From Deltaproteobacteria bacterium (GTDB lineage Bacteria; Myxococcota_A; UBA9160; UBA4427), in contig DRKE01000522.1 in NCBI GenBank assembly GCA_011051925.1, positions 1 through 7,668 of the forward strand: a stretch of DNA of 7,668 nt. Direction: 5' to 3'. The translations under genes and the position numbers were made by a program. The notes under the pieces are model-generated. The model searched no databases, was not told the origin of the DNA, and saw nothing but the letters and a program-made list of their open reading frames with translations. This document shows, piece by piece, positions 5,352 to 7,668 of this stretch. How positions within the stretch are numbered: position 1 is the stretch's first letter; the number at the start of each line of letters is the position of its first letter.

Positions 5352-6190
5352 GCCGGGATCGGGCAGGAATCCCGGCTGGAAGGGGCTCGATGGCGCCACG
5401 CGCGCCCTTTCCGGAAACGGCGAACGCGGCGGCCTATGTTCCGCGTGAAGCCACCGAGGCCCGCCTGCGCGAACTCCGGGACTGGTCGGAAGGCGACGGA
5501 ATCGGATCGACGCTGGCGCTGCTGATCGCCGACCCGGGCATGGGCAAGACCCAGCTGCTGCGTGTCTTCGAATCAGGTCGGCCCGCCTGGCGCCGGGGAT
5601 CCGGCCAGGCGCGAAGAGGGCTCTTCCTGCCCCATGCGGGCCTTTCGATCATGGATCTCTGCGAGTGGGTACACGGCCTCATGGAAAGGGAGCCGGGGAT
5701 CCCCGATGCCCGGGATCATCCCGTCGCGGCCCTCGCGGCCCTTTTCGCGCTCGCGGGCGGTCCCGACGATCCGCTCTTCCTGCTGGTCGACGACGCCGAT
5801 TCGATGCCCCTGGAGACCGCACGCGTGCTGGCCCAGGGGCTGCCCCGGGAGCGCTCGCCGCTGCGATTCGTGCTGGCGATGGGAAACGATGCACGCGCGA
5901 GTCGGCTGCGGGCGATTCTCGAACCGCTGCATCCCGTCGTGGGGGCATTGCGTGATCCGCTCGATGAACACGAGACCGCGATCTATCTCCGGACGAGGCT
6001 GGCCCGGGCGGGCTTCGACAGCGCGGAGATCGCCCGGTTCGATCGGGAACGGATCCGGCAGATCCATGCGCTCGCGGGTGGCGTGCCGCGACGGATCCAT
6101 CAGGCGGCCACGGCCGTCCTCGAATCGGAGCGGGATCGTCTGCCGGTCGCCGCCGGGTCGGAGCGGGACAGGCGGGGGCGATCGTGCTGA
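5348..6190 (+). CDS. AAA ATPase of the ExeA/GspA type
   Basis: The 280-residue product is a predicted P-loop ATPase. Walker A is ADPGMGKT (61-68; the first Gly of the usual GxxGxGKT is Ala). Walker B is LFLLVDD (143-149). A sensor-like strand RFVLAMGND covers 173-181. The C-terminal part (about 202-258) has the ExeA/GspA pattern: a PL-x-E-x-ET-x-YL segment (DPLDEHETAIYLRTRLARAG), then FDRERIRQIH and GGVPRRIHQAA, the GxPRxI lid helix. ExeA works with a membrane partner in assembly of the type II secretion pore; no partner, membrane segment or peptidoglycan-binding domain is present, so this copy may do something else. ATG 5348 overlaps the MerR stop as ATGA, which points to coupled translation; ATG 5390 is an alternative start. 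The last 20 residues are charged and not conserved-looking. No terminator is visible between it and tRNA-Pro. Confidence 0.8.
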   Translation: MSRDRAGIPAGRGSMAPRAPFPETANAAAYVPREATEARLRELRDWSEGDGIGSTLALLIADPGMGKTQLLRVFESGRPAWRRGSGQARRGLFLPHAGLSIMDLCEWVHGLMEREPGIPDARDHPVAALAALFALAGGPDDPLFLLVDDADSMPLETARVLAQGLPRERSPLRFVLAMGNDARASRLRAILEPLHPVVGALRDPLDEHETAIYLRTRLARAGFDSAEIARFDRERIRQIHALAGGVPRRIHQAATAVLESERDRLPVAAGSERDRRGRSC

Positions 6191-6206
6191 TGCCCGTCGC
6201 TGCCCG

Positions 6207-6236
6207 TCGACAATGCCCCTCGCACTGGGCTAAACC
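6207..6236 (+). promoter_or_regulatory. Possible promoter of tRNA-Pro
   Basis: TCGACA at 6207-6212 matches 5 of 6 bases of the -35 consensus. An AT-rich patch GGCTAAACC (6228-6236) lies at the right distance for a -10 element (TAAACC at 6231, spacer 18, only 3 of 6 matches; or GCTAAA at 6229, spacer 16). The tRNA-Val promoter shares the core GGCTAA at its -10, which supports a local promoter here. Transcription would start just before the tRNA at 6248. Read-through from the upstream operon is the alternative. Confidence 0.4.
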
Positions 6237-6247
6237 TAGCCGCTCGT

Positions 6248-6324
6248 CGGGCCGTGGCGCAGTCTGGTAGCGCGCTTGACTGGGGGTCAAGAGGTCGCGG
6301 GTTCAAGTCCCGCCGGCCCGACCA
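6248..6324 (+). tRNA. tRNA-Pro (anticodon GGG)
   Basis: A complete cloverleaf with encoded CCA is present. The acceptor CGGGCCG (6248-6254) pairs perfectly with CGGCCCG (6314-6320), and the C1-G72 first pair is a known identity feature of bacterial tRNA-Pro. The D stem is GCGC/GCGC with a GG in the loop. The anticodon stem CTTGA/TCAAG encloses loop CTGGGGG, with GGG at 6282-6284. The T stem is GCGGG/CCCGC with loop TTCAAGT. A6321 is the discriminator and CCA occupies 6322-6324. It reads CCC and CCT proline codons. It lies 57 nt after the ATPase gene and 60 nt before the SDR gene. tRNA 3' ends are common integration sites, but nothing downstream suggests an inserted element. Confidence 0.97.
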
Positions 6325-6371
6325 TGCCGAAGTCTCTTCCCCCGCCCGGAAGGAACGCGACCGGGATGGGA

Positions 6372-6384
6372 TATGCTGGCGTCC
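6372..6384 (+). promoter_or_regulatory. Possible -10 element giving a leaderless SDR mRNA
   Basis: TATGCT (6372-6377, 4 of 6 matches to TATAAT) is followed after exactly 7 nt by ATG 6385. This spacing places the transcription start at the A of the start codon. No good Shine-Dalgarno sequence precedes that ATG, which fits leaderless translation. No -35 match is seen about 17 nt further upstream, so the call is weak. Confidence 0.3.
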
Positions 6385-7170
6385 ATGACACGCCTGTCCC
6401 GTCTCAGTCGCTCGGTCCGGAACCGGGTCGTTCTCATCACCGGCGCCGCAAGCGGAATGGGGCGCGCCACCGCGCATCTCTTCGCGGATGAAGGCGCCCT
6501 CGTCGCCGTCACGGATCTCGAGCCCGAAGGGGTCGACGCGGTCGTTGCCGAGATCGAAGGGGCGGGCGGAACCGCCCGGGGCTGGACGCTCGATGTCTCC
6601 GACCCCGAGCGGATCCGGGAGGTCGTCGCAGCCCTTCCCGGAGCACTCGGCGAGATCGACATCCTCGTCAACAACGCGGGCATCGCCCTGGCTGTGTCCC
6701 CCGATCAGCCGGACGAGGAGTACGAAGCGGTCTGGAACCGCTCTCTCGAAGTCATGCTCACGGCGCACGTGCGGATGATCCGGGCCTGTCTTCCGCAACT
6801 CGAGAGGCGGAGAGAGGGACGGATCATCAACATCGCATCGACCGAGGGCCTGGGGGCTTCGGCGGGTACCGGGCCCTACACGGTCGCCAAGCACGGCGTG
6901 GTCGGCTTGACCCGTTCTCTCGCGGTCGAGCTCGGGGCGCGCGGTGTGACCGTCAACTGCATCTGTCCCGGCCCGATCCTGACCGGAATGACCCGCGCGA
7001 TCCCCGAGGCGATGCGGGACAAGTTCGCCCGGCGGCGGGTCCCGCTGCGGCGCTATGGCGAGCCGGAAGAGGTGGCCCACGCCACCCTCGGCCTGGCCTT
7101 GCCGGCCGCCTCGTATCTCAACGGAGTCGTCCTGCCCGTCGATGGTGGCATGACCATCCAGAACACCTGA
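6385..7170 (+). CDS. SDR-family NAD(P)-dependent oxidoreductase
   Basis: The product is a classical short-chain dehydrogenase/reductase of 261 residues, a usual length. The Rossmann cofactor motif is TGAASGMG (19-26). Asp44 at the end of strand beta-2 favours NAD(H) over NADP(H). NNAG is at 96-99. The catalytic Ser152 (NIASTEG) and YTVAK (Tyr165, Lys169) are in place. The PGPI loop (195-198) and the C-terminal LPVDGG (250-255) are normal. The Asn of the catalytic tetrad is replaced by Met124: ungapped comparison with E. coli FabG from WN to GRII puts Met exactly at that position. The substrate cannot be told; family members include 3-oxoacyl-ACP reductases, hydroxybutyrate dehydrogenases and sugar or steroid dehydrogenases. 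ATG 6385 is chosen because it gives a short lead-in to the first strand; ATG 6373 adds four residues and is equally possible. The start of galE lies 25 nt behind the stop, so the two are probably one operon. Confidence 0.9.
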   Translation: MTRLSRLSRSVRNRVVLITGAASGMGRATAHLFADEGALVAVTDLEPEGVDAVVAEIEGAGGTARGWTLDVSDPERIREVVAALPGALGEIDILVNNAGIALAVSPDQPDEEYEAVWNRSLEVMLTAHVRMIRACLPQLERRREGRIINIASTEGLGASAGTGPYTVAKHGVVGLTRSLAVELGARGVTVNCICPGPILTGMTRAIPEAMRDKFARRRVPLRRYGEPEEVAHATLGLALPAASYLNGVVLPVDGGMTIQNT

Positions 7171-7195
7171 CGTGATTTCCTCGGAGTCCGACCGA

Positions 7196-7668
7196 ATGAC
7201 CCAACGCAAGATCATCGTGACCGGAGGTGCCGGCTTCATCGGCTCCCATACCGTCGTCGACCTCGTCGAGAACGGTTTCGAACCGATCCTGATCGACGAT
7301 TTCTCCAATTCCGATCCGGTCGTCGTCGAGCGGTTGGCGACGATCTGCGGGCGTGCGATCCGATGCCACGATCTCGATTGTCGGGACCGGGGCGGTGTTT
7401 CCCGGGTCTTCCGCGAGGAGGGGCCGATCCAGGGGGTGATCCACTTCGCGGCTTCGAAGGCGGTCGGTGAATCCCAGGAGAAGCCCCTCCACTACTATGC
7501 GAACAATCTGGGATCCCTGATCACGATCCTGGAAGTGATGTGCGAGGTCGGTGTTCGGGATTTCGTCTTCTCGTCCTCGTGCACGGTCTATGGGCAGCCC
7601 GAATCGCTCCCCGTGACCGAGGAGACGGAGATCGCAGAACCGGCCTCTGTCTATGGTGCGACCAAGCA
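7196..7668 (+). CDS. galE: UDP-glucose 4-epimerase, N-terminal part, cut by the window edge
   Basis: GalE interconverts UDP-glucose and UDP-galactose, feeding the Leloir pathway and the synthesis of lipopolysaccharide and exopolysaccharide. The first 157 residues are visible, of about 330-340 usual. The NAD-binding motif TGGAGFIG (9-16) opens the Rossmann fold. Strand beta-2 ends in IDDFSNS, as in GalE. HFAASKAVGES (83-93), YYANN (100-104) and FSSSCTVYGQPE (125-136) are typical of GalE, with the catalytic Ser128. Tyr153 and Lys157 of YGATK, the proton relay, come just before the window end. A GGAG ribosome-binding site (7183-7186) lies 9 nt before ATG 7196. It follows the SDR gene closely and has no evident promoter of its own. 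Related extended SDRs such as UDP-glucuronate epimerases are less likely given the KAVGES and SSSCTVYG matches. Confidence 0.92.
   Translation, partial: MTQRKIIVTGGAGFIGSHTVVDLVENGFEPILIDDFSNSDPVVVERLATICGRAIRCHDLDCRDRGGVSRVFREEGPIQGVIHFAASKAVGESQEKPLHYYANNLGSLITILEVMCEVGVRDFVFSSSCTVYGQPESLPVTEETEIAEPASVYGATK

Noticed and set aside
6191..6209. Tandem copies of TGCCCGTCG
   Set aside because: Two 9-bp copies one base apart in GC-rich intergenic sequence can occur by chance, and nothing links them to a binding site.
6305..6324. An attachment site for an integrated element at the tRNA-Pro 3' end
   Set aside because: No integrase gene and no direct repeat of the tRNA end were seen in the remaining sequence; the downstream genes look chromosomal.
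6100..7308. A 402-residue open frame on the - strand
   Set aside because: It runs across tRNA-Pro, the SDR gene and the galE start, all firmly identified on the + strand, and shows no recognisable motif.

Overview
This is a GC-rich, gene-dense chromosomal window with every supported gene on the + strand. It holds a conserved translation-factor cluster (thrS-infC-rpmI-rplT), then a nucleoid-protein and regulator pair (ihfA, MerR), an ExeA-type ATPase, two tRNA genes, and the start of a dehydrogenase/galE pair. The gene order, the non-AUG start of infC and the long acidic tail on IF3 suggest a deltaproteobacterial-type organism (Myxococcota/Desulfobacterota and relatives). That placement is inference from layout and protein features, not from a search.

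Layout. Positions 1-432 are the 3' end of an unrecognised gene. A consensus-like promoter (TTGACA at 479) precedes tRNA-Val(GAC) at 530-606. A 261-nt leader with several hairpins then leads to thrS (868-2808). infC follows with no gap: its Shine-Dalgarno sequence overlaps the thrS stop codon and the only well-placed in-frame start is an ATA codon at 2822. rpmI (3624-3821) comes next. A 208-nt non-coding interval with hairpins separates it from rplT (4030-4386). pheS and pheT, which in E. coli lie between rplT and ihfA, are absent here; ihfA (4434-4757) follows 47 nt after rplT. A cysteine-free MerR-family regulator (4833-5351) overlaps by 4 nt an ExeA/GspA-like AAA ATPase (5348-6190). tRNA-Pro(GGG) lies at 6248-6324. 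An SDR oxidoreductase (6385-7170) and a galE start, truncated by the window edge (7196-7668), close the window.

How the genes work together. thrS, infC, rpmI and rplT supply charged tRNA-Thr, initiation factor IF3 and ribosomal proteins L35 and L20, and are probably co-transcribed. ihfA supplies one subunit of the DNA-bending factor IHF. The MerR protein and the ATPase are probably translated together, but their job is unknown. galE with the upstream SDR starts what may be a sugar-nucleotide or envelope-related unit.

I found no mobile element, CRISPR array or clearly new system. The points most worth a second look are the ATA start and the tail of infC, the missing pheST, the structured rpmI-rplT gap, and the SDR in which methionine replaces the catalytic-tetrad asparagine.
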